Source: Niveispirillum sp048066115 (lineage in GTDB: Bacteria > Pseudomonadota > Alphaproteobacteria > Azospirillales > Azospirillaceae). From it: a stretch of DNA of 64,000 nt. The notes under the pieces are model-generated. The model was given only the letters and a program-made list of their open reading frames with translations, ran no database searches and had not been told where the DNA came from. This document shows positions 18,987-27,589 of the stretch, one piece after another; the stretch's first letter is position 1; the number at the start of each line of letters is the position of its first letter. The position numbers were made by a program, and so were the translations under genes. The stretch covers positions 1-64,000 of the forward strand of contig NZ_JBLTYX010000010.1 of NCBI RefSeq assembly GCF_048066115.1, given 5' to 3'.

Positions 18987-20405
18987 TCAATGGTCCTTCT
19001 TGTCCACCGGACCGAAGGCCACGGGGGATTCGGCCGCCAGCCAGACGAAGCTGGCATAGGCAGCGACCGCCTGATCCAGCTTCTTGGGATCCACCTTGTC
19101 CAGCGTGTCATCAGCTGTATGGTGGTAATCGAAATAATCGGTGCCATCCAGGCCCAGGCCGGCGCTGGCCACGCCCTCGGCCGTCATCGGGCCGATATCG
19201 GGTCCGCCGCTGCTGGGGCCACGGCCGGGCACGATGCCCAGCGGCGCCAGGATCTTGCCGATGGCGGTGATCACCGGTTTGGCTTCCGGCCGGACATTGG
19301 CGTTGAAGGTGATGACGGGACCGGCGCCGAAATCGGCCTCCGTCCCCACCTGATGCTTAGGCAGTTCGGCGGCATGCTGCTTGGCATAGGCTTCGGCACC
19401 CACCAGCCCCACCTCCTCCGCCCCGAACAGGACAAAGCGCACGGTGCGGCGCGGGGCCTGCGGCAGGGATTTCAGGATTTTGGCCGTGGCCAGGACGATG
19501 CCCACCCCGGCCCCGTCATCCAGCGCACCGGTGCCCAGGTCCCAGCTGTCCAGATGCGCGCCGATGACGACGATCTCGTCCGGCAGTTCCCGGCCCTTGA
19601 TCTCCGCCAGGACATTGGCGTCGTTCAGCGTGCCCATGGCCTGGCTGGACAGGACCAGCTTGATGCTGACCGGCTGGCCTAGCGCCAGCACACGGTTCAG
19701 CTGGTCGGCATCGGGGTTGGACAGGGCGCCAGCCGGGATCGCTGTCACGCCCTCGGCATAGCGGGTGATGCCGGTGTGCGGGAAACGGTGGCTGTCGGTG
19801 CCGATGGACCGGATCAGCAGGGCCACCGCCCCCTTGCGGGCCGCGGCCTCCGGCCCCTTGCCGCGCACGCCCACGGCCTCGCCATAGCCGCCGCCATCCT
19901 GCAAACGGCTCATCTTCTTGTCGACGAAGGCGATCTTGCCCTTCAGGCTGCCCTCGGGTGCCGCTTCCAGGTCCTCCAGCGTATCGAAACGCACGATGGG
20001 CGCCTCGATGCCTTCGGGCGGCGTAGTGACGCTGTGGCCCAGGGCGTTGACATGCAGGTGGTGGGCAACAGGCTTGGTGATGGACGCCATCTCCAAGCCA
20101 CGCTCCCAGCCATCGACGGTGAAGGGTTCCACCTTGATGTTGGTCAGGCCCAGTTCCTTGAACCGCGCCTCGGCCCATTGATGGCTCAGCTTGGCGGCGG
20201 GCGATCCGGCCAGACGTGGCCCCACCCGCACGGTCAGCGATTCGACGAAGCCGAAGGCACCGGACCCGGCCAGGGCCTTGCCCTGGATGTCAGTGGCGGT
20301 CTTCACAGCGGCGGGGGGAAGCACGGGGGCATCGGCGGCAAAAGCCGGCCCGCCCAGGGCCAGCAGCGCCACACCGGTGGCCAGCAGGAAACCGAAACGC
20401 TTCAA
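18987..20405 (-). CDS. Secreted M28-family metallopeptidase
   Basis: A 472-residue zinc peptidase exported by a Sec signal (residues 1-23, ending GGPAFA-A). A PA-like insert (about 130-260) precedes the M28 catalytic core. The metal-binding motifs are visible: HLDSWDLGTGALDDGAG, then GAEEVGLVGA, and a late HHTADDTLDKVD. The start is TTG at 20405, chosen because GGAG lies 8 nt upstream and the signal peptide follows at once; earlier in-frame ATG codons would add a non-signal leader. Related enzymes are aminopeptidases or glutamate carboxypeptidases; the substrate is unknown. Confidence 0.82.
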   Translation of the reverse strand: MKRFGFLLATGVALLALGGPAFAADAPVLPPAAVKTATDIQGKALAGSGAFGFVESLTVRVGPRLAGSPAAKLSHQWAEARFKELGLTNIKVEPFTVDGWERGLEMASITKPVAHHLHVNALGHSVTTPPEGIEAPIVRFDTLEDLEAAPEGSLKGKIAFVDKKMSRLQDGGGYGEAVGVRGKGPEAAARKGAVALLIRSIGTDSHRFPHTGITRYAEGVTAIPAGALSNPDADQLNRVLALGQPVSIKLVLSSQAMGTLNDANVLAEIKGRELPDEIVVIGAHLDSWDLGTGALDDGAGVGIVLATAKILKSLPQAPRRTVRFVLFGAEEVGLVGAEAYAKQHAAELPKHQVGTEADFGAGPVITFNANVRPEAKPVITAIGKILAPLGIVPGRGPSSGGPDIGPMTAEGVASAGLGLDGTDYFDYHHTADDTLDKVDPKKLDQAVAAYASFVWLAAESPVAFGPVDKKDH

Positions 20406-20605
20406 GGCACTCGCTCCTTCACGAACGGCCGGGGATCCCGGCTGCATGCGCGACAAGGTAACCCAGGCCACGCCGGTTCGGAAAAAGCTGAATTGTAACA
20501 GACACAAATCGGGCGTAACCCTGACCCGCTTCTTCTCTTTCCATTCGCCTGGAGGGGAAAAGCCGCCGGCCTGTCGATGGCAGTCGACAGGCCGGAACCT
20601 TTTTC

Positions 20606-20687
20606 TGTTCCCTCAGGCGCCGGGCGCCCGCATCCGCGGGCTTGGCTTACGGCGCACGTGCGCCGGGCCGGCGGTCGCCGGCCTGCA
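20606..20687 (-). repeat. Family A structured repeat, copy A2
   Basis: An inverted copy of the element at 6877-6960. Read on the minus strand it has the same GGCCGGCGACCGCCGGCC start, a second hairpin GGCGCACGTGCGCC, AGCCAAG, then CCCGC-GGAT-GCGGG and the TGAGGGAACA end. It lies 3' of the minus-strand gene 20724-21443, again in the sense direction. Confidence 0.85.
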
Positions 20688-20723
20688 GCGGCCCGGGAAG
20701 GGCCGCTGCCTGCACTTAACGCC

Positions 20724-21443
20724 TTACTTCGGCGCCATGACCTTGCCCGGCAGGCTGAGATTGCCCGAGGCGACCTTGAACACGTTGGAGACGCACAGCA
20801 GCGGGGCATGCAGATTGCCATTGACCTTCAGGCCGCTGGTCACCCCGTCATAGGAGGCCCCGGCGATACCACCCAGCAGCTTCAGCGGAATGCGCACCTC
20901 CACCAGGTCGCCGGAGAAATGCGTGGGATATTCCGGGCTGTCGATCAGCAGCGGCACGCCCGGCCAGGTTTCCGGCAGCTTGGGCGTGGCGCCCTTGGGA
21001 ATGTCCGTCACCTTCAGCCCGGCACCGCAGGCCTTGTCCTCGTTCAGGACCACCCAGTGCGGGTGCCAGACATGGCGGTTCTTGGCCCCCTTGGCGGCGT
21101 CATCGAAATCGGGGTGGAAGGTCACCGCCAGGGCCACGATGCCCTGGTCCTTGTCGAACCCGATATCGCCGCTGTTCAGCGTGGTGGGCCAGACATAGGC
21201 ATAGACTTCCGAACCCTCGAACTTGCCGGTGGCATCGGGCTTATCCTTGCCGGCCTCGCCCCGCACGCGGGTGGCGAACAGCACCTCGCCCTTCTCCACG
21301 GTGATGCGGGTCTCGACAATGTCGAAGGAGGCCAGTACCTCCTGGTTGGGGGCGGCGGTCACGGTATGCGCCGCTGCGGCGGAAGGCAGGCAAAGGGGCA
21401 GCGTCGCGGCGAGCATGGCGCCCGCCAGCCAATTCCTGAACAT
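20724..21443 (-). CDS. Secreted protein of unknown function
   Basis: A 239-residue protein with a clear Sec signal peptide (about 1-25, ending PSAAAA-H). The mature part is predicted to be mostly beta strand with no motif I recognise. It has two Cys that could form a disulfide (in DKACGAG and LLCVSN). ATG at 21443 is chosen because the signal peptide begins there. It starts 47 bp after the MarR-family gene on the same strand, so it is likely in the regulator's operon and under its control. Family A repeat A2 follows it. Confidence 0.65.
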   Translation of the reverse strand: MFRNWLAGAMLAATLPLCLPSAAAAHTVTAAPNQEVLASFDIVETRITVEKGEVLFATRVRGEAGKDKPDATGKFEGSEVYAYVWPTTLNSGDIGFDKDQGIVALAVTFHPDFDDAAKGAKNRHVWHPHWVVLNEDKACGAGLKVTDIPKGATPKLPETWPGVPLLIDSPEYPTHFSGDLVEVRIPLKLLGGIAGASYDGVTSGLKVNGNLHAPLLCVSNVFKVASGNLSLPGKVMAPK

Positions 21444-21490
21444 GATCTCTATCCTTCTCTGATGCTTGGATGTTGCCTGGAGGGGAATGC

Positions 21491-22153
21491 CTATCCCTTG
21501 TGGAAAGCGGCCCAGGTGGCAGCCCTGGTCGCGGGATCGGCGGTGACATGGTCGGCGCATTCGACCCGGAAATCCCGGCGGCCGAAGGCGGCGTCCACAA
21601 AGGCGCAATGATGCGGCCTGTCGGCATCATCATGCGCAAAGGGGCGAAAATGGCGGCAGGTCGCGCACATCCGCTGGATGGGAATGGCGCCGGCCTCCTG
21701 CAGGTGACGGATGACACCGACCAGCATCATCAACATCTCCTCCTGCGCGGGGGGGGCCAGGGCGGCGATGGCATCCTGGGTGGGGTTGGGCATCGCCTCC
21801 GCCTGGCGCAGCAGGTCGCGCCCCGAAGGCGCGATACGCACCAGGACCGACCGTCGATCGCCCGCCCCCGTCACCTTGGCCACATGACCCTTGCGCTCCA
21901 GGGCGTTGATACTGTCCGTGGCGGTCGGCTGCGACACGCCCAGTTCCGCCGCCACCTCCTTCACCTTCACGCCCGCATCGCCGCGCACCGCCAGGAAACC
22001 CAAGATGTTCAATTGGGTCGGCGTCAGTTCCAGCCTTGTGGCGGCATCCCATTCCTGCGACCGCAGGACGGCGGTGATGCGCGCAAGGCCATCACCGATC
22101 CGGTCGGGCAGAGGGGCGGGCCAAGAAGGGGGATTGGGCGGGTTCGTGTTCAT
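21491..22153 (-). CDS. MarR-family regulator with C-terminal Cys cluster
   Basis: A 220-residue winged-helix regulator. The MarR HTH is at about 40-115 (VKEVAAELGVSQPTATDSINALERKG then the wing GDRRSVLVR). Beyond the usual MarR length (about 150) is an extension with C163, C166, C183 and C199 plus His182 (CxxC-x16-C-x15-C), which looks like a metal or Fe-S site. A palindrome ATAGGA-T-TCCTAT sits 11 bp upstream of the start and is a good operator for autoregulation. The secreted protein downstream is the obvious target. The sensed signal is unknown, but redox or metal is plausible from the cysteines. Confidence 0.8.
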   Translation of the reverse strand: MNTNPPNPPSWPAPLPDRIGDGLARITAVLRSQEWDAATRLELTPTQLNILGFLAVRGDAGVKVKEVAAELGVSQPTATDSINALERKGHVAKVTGAGDRRSVLVRIAPSGRDLLRQAEAMPNPTQDAIAALAPPAQEEMLMMLVGVIRHLQEAGAIPIQRMCATCRHFRPFAHDDADRPHHCAFVDAAFGRRDFRVECADHVTADPATRAATWAAFHKG

Positions 22154-22164
22154 GGGAAAAACAT

Positions 22165-22177
22165 ATAGGATTCCTAT
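22165..22177. promoter_or_regulatory. Palindromic operator upstream of MarR gene
   Basis: ATAGGA-T-TCCTAT is a perfect 6-bp inverted repeat 11 bp before the marR start codon. Size and position match MarR autoregulatory operators. The adjoining TATATG on the minus strand may be the -10. Confidence 0.55.
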
Positions 22178-22189
22178 TTAAATGCCAAG

Positions 22190-22545
22190 AGGAACATTCG
22201 CCACGATGGGCCGTCCACACGAATGGCAGGCATACGCAAGCCGGATGGTCATGCGGTGACCTTCTGGATAGGGCCGGAGCACCCAACACAAAAACGCTTG
22301 ACGCCCATGCCTGATCGGAGCACCATCAAATCGTAACAAAGATACGGAGGGTGGTTTTGATGATCCAAACGCTCTTTTCGCAGTGGGCGGCCAAGTAAAG
22401 AAGGCGATCAACTGCGTTCCGTAGCTTGGGAGGGTGTGTAAAAACATGGACCCACCGCAGCAGGATTTAGCGATTACTTGATATATCGCAGCAACCATCC
22501 CGAGGCCGCTTTTTGACATAGGTCCTTGTGGTTTCGGTATTGAGG
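22190..22545. other. Lower-GC stretch without an assignable gene
   Basis: About 350 bp with visibly lower GC than the flanks and only short open frames. A 113-codon minus frame (22178-22519) has no family features and poor composition; a 37-codon plus frame starts at 22223. A plus-strand terminator follows at 22549, so a plus transcript probably ends there. It may be a small RNA gene or the remains of acquired DNA. Confidence 0.4.
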
Positions 22546-22548
22546 AGA

Positions 22549-22586
22549 CCCCCGTAGGCGCATCCAGCTACGGGGGTTTTCTTTTG
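22549..22586 (+). terminator. Intrinsic terminator
   Basis: A perfect 9-bp stem CCCCCGTAG / CTACGGGGG with a 10-nt loop is followed by TTTTCTTTT. It is a textbook plus-strand terminator, yet no protein gene ends upstream of it on that strand. Confidence 0.8.
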
Positions 22587-22671
22587 CCTACCCACCCCCC
22601 AACCGAGCGGGTGCGCCATCACGGCGCTTTGGCCCCCGACCGGAAACGGTTATGCAGAAGATGGTGACGGT

Positions 22672-22735
22672 CCCACGCCGCACGTGCGGCGTAGCCAAGG
22701 CGCCGGATGGCGCCGCCGGCAATTGAGGCCGGTGA
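22672..22735 (+). repeat. Degenerate family A repeat, copy A5
   Basis: It retains hairpin GCCGCACGTGCGGC, the TAGCCAAG linker and a GGCGCC-GGAT-GGCGCC stem-loop, followed by CGGCAATTGAGG. The first hairpin of the family is missing. It lies 75 bp upstream of the dehydrogenase start. Confidence 0.55.
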
Positions 22736-22809
22736 TCGGTTACGATCACCGGGACTTGATATGGGCCGGACAAGCCATCAACAGAGACCGACCGGACGGG
22801 AAGAAAACC

Positions 22810-23592
22810 ATGCAATTGAACAAGGATATCGCCGCCATCGTCACCGGCGCCGCCTCCGGCCTGGGCGAGGCAACGGCCCGGGCGCTCGCCGCCACGGGTG
22901 TACGCGTGGCACTGTTCGACCTGAATGCCGAACGCGGCACCCAGGTGGCGGCGGAGATCGGCGGCCTGTTCGTGTCCGTCGACGTGACCAGCGAGGACAG
23001 CGTCGCCAACGCGTTTGCCACGGCCCGCGCCGCCCACGGCCAGGAACGCATCCTGGTCAATTGCGCCGGCATCGTCGCCGGGGCCAAGACCGTGGGCCGC
23101 AACCGCGAGACGGGTGCCGCCGTCGGCCATTCCCTTGCCCTGTTCGAGAAGGTGATCCAGGTGAACCTGATCGGCACCTTCCGCTGCATCGTGGCCGCCG
23201 CCACCGGCATGGCCGGTGCGGAGCCGATGGAGGATGGAGAGCGCGGGGTGATCATCAATACCGCGTCGGTCGCCGCCACCGACGGGCAGATGGGCCAGGC
23301 CGCCTATACGGCGTCCAAGGCCGCCATCCTGGGCATCAGCCTGCCCGTGGCCCGTGATCTGGCTGCCGAGGGCATCCGTATCAATTCCATCCTGCCCGGC
23401 ATCATGGAAACCCCGATGATGGCCGGCATGGCCGACAATGTCCGGGCCAGCCTGTCGGCATCCGTTCCCTTCCCCAAGCGTCTGGGCCGCCCGGCGGAAT
23501 ATGCCAGCCTGGCGCTGGAGATTTGCCGCAACACCTATCTGAACGCCGAAAGCTTCCGTCTGGACGGTGCCATCCGTCTGGCCCCGCGCTGA
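22810..23592 (+). CDS. Short-chain dehydrogenase/reductase (3-hydroxyacyl-CoA dehydrogenase-like)
   Basis: A 260-residue classical SDR. Cofactor loop TGAASGLG is at 12-19, Asp37 at the end of strand 2 favours NAD over NADP, NCAG is at 84-87, and the catalytic Ser153, Tyr166 and Lys170 (YTASK) are present. The long insert after NCAG (about 90-110) and the PMEDGERGVIINTASV pattern resemble type II 3-hydroxyacyl-CoA dehydrogenases (HSD17B10 group) that act in branched-chain or fatty acyl-CoA oxidation. ATG at 22810 is chosen because it begins at strand 1; the frame is open to 22684. A LysE-family gene follows 51 bp later. Confidence 0.82.
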   Translation: MQLNKDIAAIVTGAASGLGEATARALAATGVRVALFDLNAERGTQVAAEIGGLFVSVDVTSEDSVANAFATARAAHGQERILVNCAGIVAGAKTVGRNRETGAAVGHSLALFEKVIQVNLIGTFRCIVAAATGMAGAEPMEDGERGVIINTASVAATDGQMGQAAYTASKAAILGISLPVARDLAAEGIRINSILPGIMETPMMAGMADNVRASLSASVPFPKRLGRPAEYASLALEICRNTYLNAESFRLDGAIRLAPR

Positions 23593-23643
23593 CCATTCGG
23601 GGGCGGGTTCCACCCCCCGCCCCCGATTCCATAAGGTGATGTG

Positions 23644-24273
23644 ATGCCGATCCCCTTCGACACGCTGGCCGCCTTCATCGTCACGGCCCTGCTGCTGGCT
23701 TTCGCGCCGGGACCGGACAATATCTTCGTGCTGACCCAGTCGGCCCTGAAGGGACCGTGGAAGGGCGTGATGGTGACGCTGGGCCTGTGCACCGGCCTGA
23801 TCGTCCATACCACCGCCGTGGCCCTGGGCGTGGCCGTGATCTTCCAGACCTCGCAGCTGGCCTTTACCGCCCTGAAGGTGGTGGGGGCGCTGTACCTGCT
23901 CTATCTGGCCTGGGGCGCCTGGCGGGCGGGACCGGAAAGGCTATCGGATGGGGAGGAAGCGAGGGGGGAGTACGGCAAGCTGTATCTGCGCGGCATCATC
24001 ATGAATGTCACCAACCCCAAGGTGGCCATCTTCTTCCTGGCCTTCCTGCCGCAATTCACCGATCCGGCCCGCGGCGGGCTGGTGGTGCAGATGTTCGTGC
24101 TGGGGGGCGTATTCATGGCCTGCGCCCTGGTCGCTTTCTCCGCCATCGCCTTTGCCGCGGGCGGCATCCGCCGCTGGCTGCGCACGTCGGACCGGGGACA
24201 GGTGCTGCTGAACCGCATCGCCGCCCTGGTCTTCGTGGGCTTGGCCGTGAAGCTGGCCACGGCGCAGCGCTGA
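23644..24273 (+). CDS. LysE/RhtB-family amino-acid exporter
   Basis: A 209-residue inner-membrane protein with six hydrophobic segments and the family signature FAPGPDNIFVLTQSALKG-like sequence near the N-terminus (about 21-38). The LRGIIMNVTNPKVAIFF segment in the middle is typical of RhtB. Such proteins export amino acids such as threonine, homoserine or leucine. ATG at 23644 is preferred over the GTG one codon earlier because AAGGTG is better spaced for it. It converges with the kinase gene, the stops being 6 bp apart. Confidence 0.88.
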   Translation: MPIPFDTLAAFIVTALLLAFAPGPDNIFVLTQSALKGPWKGVMVTLGLCTGLIVHTTAVALGVAVIFQTSQLAFTALKVVGALYLLYLAWGAWRAGPERLSDGEEARGEYGKLYLRGIIMNVTNPKVAIFFLAFLPQFTDPARGGLVVQMFVLGGVFMACALVAFSAIAFAAGGIRRWLRTSDRGQVLLNRIAALVFVGLAVKLATAQR

Positions 24274-24279
24274 CGGGGA

Positions 24280-25086
24280 TCATATCCCCGCCAGTCCACG
24301 CCCCGCATCCAGCCTCAGCACCAGATCGGCCCGGCCGGGCATTTCATCCAGGATATGGCGGGTCAGCCGTTCATAATACTGGATGAAGGCGGCCACCTGT
24401 GCATCGCTCATGGTGGCGTCGACAGGCTTGCCCTCCCGCCGCAGCCTTGCGCGCAACCCTTCCTCCTGCTGGATGCGCCAGTCGCGGACGATGGCGAAAT
24501 CCGGGGCGGCCAGCAGGACCAGGGCGTCGATACGGCCGAACAGGCGCTGGTATTCCGCGGCCAGGCACTGATTGACATGCCGGCGCCAGCGCCCGTCGGC
24601 ATCCCGGTCACGCTCCAGCGCGTTCACGGGCACCGACAGCGCCGCCGCATCCTGCGGTACCGCCCCCACGCACCAGCCCTCGAACAGCACGACATCCACC
24701 GGCCCCTCGACCCGCACCCTCGTCGCGGCACGGGTATCGACAGCCTTGTCGAAACGGGGCAGCAAGGTGGGGCCCGCCTGCGTCAGCCCGTCCAGCACCG
24801 ATAAGCCCAGCGCCACATCATGCGTGCCGGGCACGCCGCGTGTGGCCAGCATCGGATGGACATCGCGGGCCAGCGCATCGCGCTCCGGCCGGGTCAGATA
24901 GAGATCGTCCAGCGACAGCACCGCCACGCGCAGCCCCGTTGCCGCCAACCGCTGCGCCAGCCCGTCGGCCAGGGTGGATTTGCCACTGCCCTGCGCCCCA
25001 CAGATGCCCAGCACGAAGGGGCGCCGCCCGGCCACCGCCATCCGCTGCCGCAACAGCGCTTCCACCCGATCAAGCGAACTGCCCAT
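24280..25086 (-). CDS. P-loop kinase, probable D-glycerate 3-kinase (GLYK type)
   Basis: A 268-residue nucleoside/uridine-kinase-fold protein. Walker A (CGAQGSGKST) is at about 29-38, then SLDDLYL and an EGWCVG segment that matches the plant-type glycerate kinase family. The predicted reaction is D-glycerate plus ATP to 3-phosphoglycerate. The frame remains open far upstream to 26472, but that part is antisense to the PuuA-like gene; ATG at 25086 with GGGAGGG 3 nt upstream is the credible start. It is divergent from the PuuA-like gene over about 200 bp. Fructoselysine- or pantothenate-kinase-like functions cannot be fully excluded. Confidence 0.75.
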   Translation of the reverse strand: MGSSLDRVEALLRQRMAVAGRRPFVLGICGAQGSGKSTLADGLAQRLAATGLRVAVLSLDDLYLTRPERDALARDVHPMLATRGVPGTHDVALGLSVLDGLTQAGPTLLPRFDKAVDTRAATRVRVEGPVDVVLFEGWCVGAVPQDAAALSVPVNALERDRDADGRWRRHVNQCLAAEYQRLFGRIDALVLLAAPDFAIVRDWRIQQEEGLRARLRREGKPVDATMSDAQVAAFIQYYERLTRHILDEMPGRADLVLRLDAGRGLAGI

Positions 25087-25290
25087 GGTCCCTCCCTTTG
25101 CGGGAACGGTAAGACGCCGGGCCCCATCGCGGCAATGGTGGCGCTTGCCTGCCCCCCCTTTCCTCTGCCTATACTGATCCATCCGAAACAACGTGGAGGG
25201 CTGCGGGCGTAGCTTCATTTCCCAGCCCCGAAGGCCGGCGCGATGCCGGCTGCGACGGGTGCATCTGGGCCGCCAACCCGCGGCGTGGTC

Positions 25291-26634
25291 ATGAGTACAT
25301 TGGAAGAATTCATCCGTTCGCGGCGCATCACCGAGGTTGAATGCCTGGTGCCCGACATGGCCGGCATCGCACGCGGCAAGATCGTGCCCGCCGAGAAATT
25401 CCTGCGTATCCTGCGCGACCGTGGCCTGCGCCTGCCGGAATCCATCTTCATCCAGACCGTCACCGGCGAGTATCCCGAGGACGAGGATGTGACGAGCGTG
25501 GAGAACTGGGACGTCTATATGACGCCCGACCCCGCCACCGTCCGTGTCGTGCCCTGGTACAGCGAACCCACCGCCCAGGTCATCTGCGACTGTTTCTATG
25601 CTGACGGTTCCACCGTCGACATCTCGCCCCGCTCCGTACTGAAGCGCGTGCTGGCACTCTATGACGAGCGCGGCTGGAAGCCCATTGTGGCGCCGGAGCT
25701 GGAATTCTTCCTGGTCGCCGTCAACAAGGACCCGGACTATCCGCTGGTCCCGCCCATCGGCCGTTCCGGCCGGCAGGAAAGCGGCCGGCAGGCCTATGGC
25801 ATCGACGCCGTCAACGAATTCGACCCGATCTTCGAGGATGTCTACGATTTCTGCGAGAAGCAGGAGATCGACGTCGACACGATGAGCCACGAGGCCGGTG
25901 CCGCCCAGATCGAGCTCAATTTCAACCATGGCGAGGCGCTGGAACTGGCCGACCAGGTGTTCCTGTTCAAGCGCACGGTGCGCGAGGCGGCAATCCGCCA
26001 TCAGGTCTATGCCACCTTCATGGCCAAGCCCATGCAGAACGAGCCGGGCAGCGCCATGCATGTCCACCAGTCGCTGGTGGATGCCAAGACCGGCACCAAC
26101 CTGTTCGCCAATGCCGATGGCAGCGACACGCCCCTGTTCATGAGCTTCATTGCCGGCCTGCAGAAATACCTGCCCTACGCGATGCCGCTGCTGGCGCCCA
26201 ACGTCAATTCCTACCGCCGTCTGGTGCAGGGATCGGACGCGCCGATCAATGTGCATTGGGGCCGCGACAACCGCACCACGGGCTTCCGCGTGCCGGTCAG
26301 CCCGCCGGAGGCGCGGCGTGTGGAGAACCGGGTGGCCGGTGCCGACGCCAACCCGTATCTGGCCTTCGCCGCGTCGCTGGCCTGCGGCTATATCGGCATG
26401 ACCCAGGAGTTGGAGCCGTCGGACCCGGTCAAGGGCTCCGCCCACCGCTTGGCCTTCTCGCTCCCCCGCCACCAGGGCGACGCGCTGAACAAGTTCAACG
26501 CCTGCAAGCCGTTGAAGGAGATCCTGGGTGACCGGTTCGTCTCTGCCGTCAGCGCCGTGAAGCAGGCGGAATACGACGCCTACCAGCGCGTGATCAGCAG
26601 CTGGGAACGCGAGAACCTGCTGCTGAACGTGTAA
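25291..26634 (+). CDS. Glutamine-synthetase-family ligase (PuuA-like)
   Basis: A 447-residue member of the type I glutamine synthetase fold. The metal and glutamate sites are recognisable: PELEFFL (about 130), HEAGAAQIELNF, GSAMHVHQSL and the NRTTGFRVP segment. The length and the short N-terminal domain fit gamma-glutamylputrescine synthetase (PuuA) and related enzymes that ligate glutamate to amines, rather than ammonia-assimilating GlnA. Start is ATG at 25291; the earlier open codons have no clear RBS. No other puu genes are adjacent, so the amine substrate is unknown. A strong terminator follows at 26662. Confidence 0.82.
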   Translation: MSTLEEFIRSRRITEVECLVPDMAGIARGKIVPAEKFLRILRDRGLRLPESIFIQTVTGEYPEDEDVTSVENWDVYMTPDPATVRVVPWYSEPTAQVICDCFYADGSTVDISPRSVLKRVLALYDERGWKPIVAPELEFFLVAVNKDPDYPLVPPIGRSGRQESGRQAYGIDAVNEFDPIFEDVYDFCEKQEIDVDTMSHEAGAAQIELNFNHGEALELADQVFLFKRTVREAAIRHQVYATFMAKPMQNEPGSAMHVHQSLVDAKTGTNLFANADGSDTPLFMSFIAGLQKYLPYAMPLLAPNVNSYRRLVQGSDAPINVHWGRDNRTTGFRVPVSPPEARRVENRVAGADANPYLAFAASLACGYIGMTQELEPSDPVKGSAHRLAFSLPRHQGDALNKFNACKPLKEILGDRFVSAVSAVKQAEYDAYQRVISSWERENLLLNV

Positions 26635-26661
26635 GCGGCAAGGAAGCCTGAAGGAACGGAA

Positions 26662-26696
26662 AGCCCTCGGACATGTGAGTGTCCGGGGGCTTTTCT
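26662..26696 (+). terminator. Intrinsic terminator of the PuuA-like gene
   Basis: A 12-bp stem AGCCCTCGGACA / TGTCCGGGGGCT (one G-U pair) with a 6-nt loop is followed by TTTTCT, 28 bp after the stop codon. Confidence 0.85.
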
Positions 26697-26709
26697 GTCA
26701 ACCAGTACC

Positions 26710-26790
26710 CAGGCCGGCGACCGCCGGCCCGCGCCGCGTGGGCCGTCAAGCCAAGGGCGCGGATGCGCCCGCCCGGCGCCTGAGGGAACA
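26710..26790 (+). repeat. Family A structured repeat, copy A3
   Basis: Same order as A1: GGCCGGCGACCGCCGGCC, a second hairpin region GCGCCGCGTGGGC, AGCCAAG, GGGCGC-GGAT-GCGCCC, and the TGAGGGAACA end. It lies after the terminator of the PuuA-like gene and before the convergent flgH stop. Confidence 0.85.
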
Positions 26791-26798
26791 CGAAACAA

Positions 26799-27578
26799 TT
26801 AAAACGGGCTGATCGCCTCGATCACCTGCTGGCCCCAGCGCGGTGCCTGCACGTCGGTGATCTGGCCGCGACCGCCGTAGGAGATGCGGGCTTCGGCGAT
26901 CTTCTCGTACGAAATGGTGTTGGCCGACGTGATGTCCTCCGGCCGGATGATGCCGGTCAGGGTCAGTTCGCGCACCTCGTTATTGACGCGGATTTCCTGC
27001 TTGCCGTTCACCACCATGTTGCCATTGGGCAGGACCTGCACGATCAGGGCCGCCACCTGCATGTTGATCTGCTCCTGACGCTGGATGGTGCCGGTGCCGG
27101 TGCTGTTCGACGTGCCGGAGGTGGACAGCAGGTTGGCCGGGTCCACGGTATTAGGCAGGATGTTGTTGGTGCTGGCCTCCAGGCCGAACAGGTTGGGGAT
27201 GCCCATGCTGTCGCTGCCATTGCGCGACCGGGTGCTGTTGTTCTGAAGCTGGGCACGGTCGTTGATCTGGATATTGACCGTCATGATGTCGCCGACGCGG
27301 GCGGCGCGCTGATCCTTGAAGAAGGCGCGCGCACCGGCACGCCACAGCGAATTGGCCTGACGGTCCTGCACCGGCGCTTCCGGCATGGGCAGGCGCACGG
27401 GGCGGTAATTGGGATCGCGCGACGGATCGTCGATGCCCGACAAAGCCGGGGTCTGACCCACGGCGGCCAGCTTGTCGGTGACGCAGCCGGTCAGCGGCAG
27501 GACGGTCAGCGACAGCAGCAGGGCGGTGCGGCCAGTGCGGGTGAAAGCGGTACGGCTCGACAGGGTACGGGCGGACAT
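26799..27578 (-). CDS. flgH: Flagellar L-ring protein FlgH
   Basis: A 259-residue outer-membrane lipoprotein that forms the L-ring bushing of the flagellar basal body. The signal has a lipobox LTGC with Cys32. The mature part shows the conserved SLWRAGARAFFKDQRAARVGDIMTV start, a beta-rich ring domain and the C-terminal RISYGGRGQITDVQAPRWGQQ segment. Last gene of the flgF-flgG-flgA-flgH operon; it begins 11 bp after the flgA stop. FlgI and other rod genes are outside the window or elsewhere. Confidence 0.95.
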   Translation of the reverse strand: MSARTLSSRTAFTRTGRTALLLSLTVLPLTGCVTDKLAAVGQTPALSGIDDPSRDPNYRPVRLPMPEAPVQDRQANSLWRAGARAFFKDQRAARVGDIMTVNIQINDRAQLQNNSTRSRNGSDSMGIPNLFGLEASTNNILPNTVDPANLLSTSGTSNSTGTGTIQRQEQINMQVAALIVQVLPNGNMVVNGKQEIRVNNEVRELTLTGIIRPEDITSANTISYEKIAEARISYGGRGQITDVQAPRWGQQVIEAISPF

Positions 27579-27589
27579 CTCGGTTCTCC

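Noticed and set aside
22178..22519. 113-codon minus-strand frame upstream of the MarR gene
   Set aside because: No RBS worth naming, no domain or helix pattern, and it ends at the marR operator; kept only as part of an unassigned stretch.
25090..26472. Long upstream extension of the kinase frame on the minus strand
   Set aside because: It is antisense to the PuuA-like ligase; the kinase fold begins only at 25086, where a good RBS lies.
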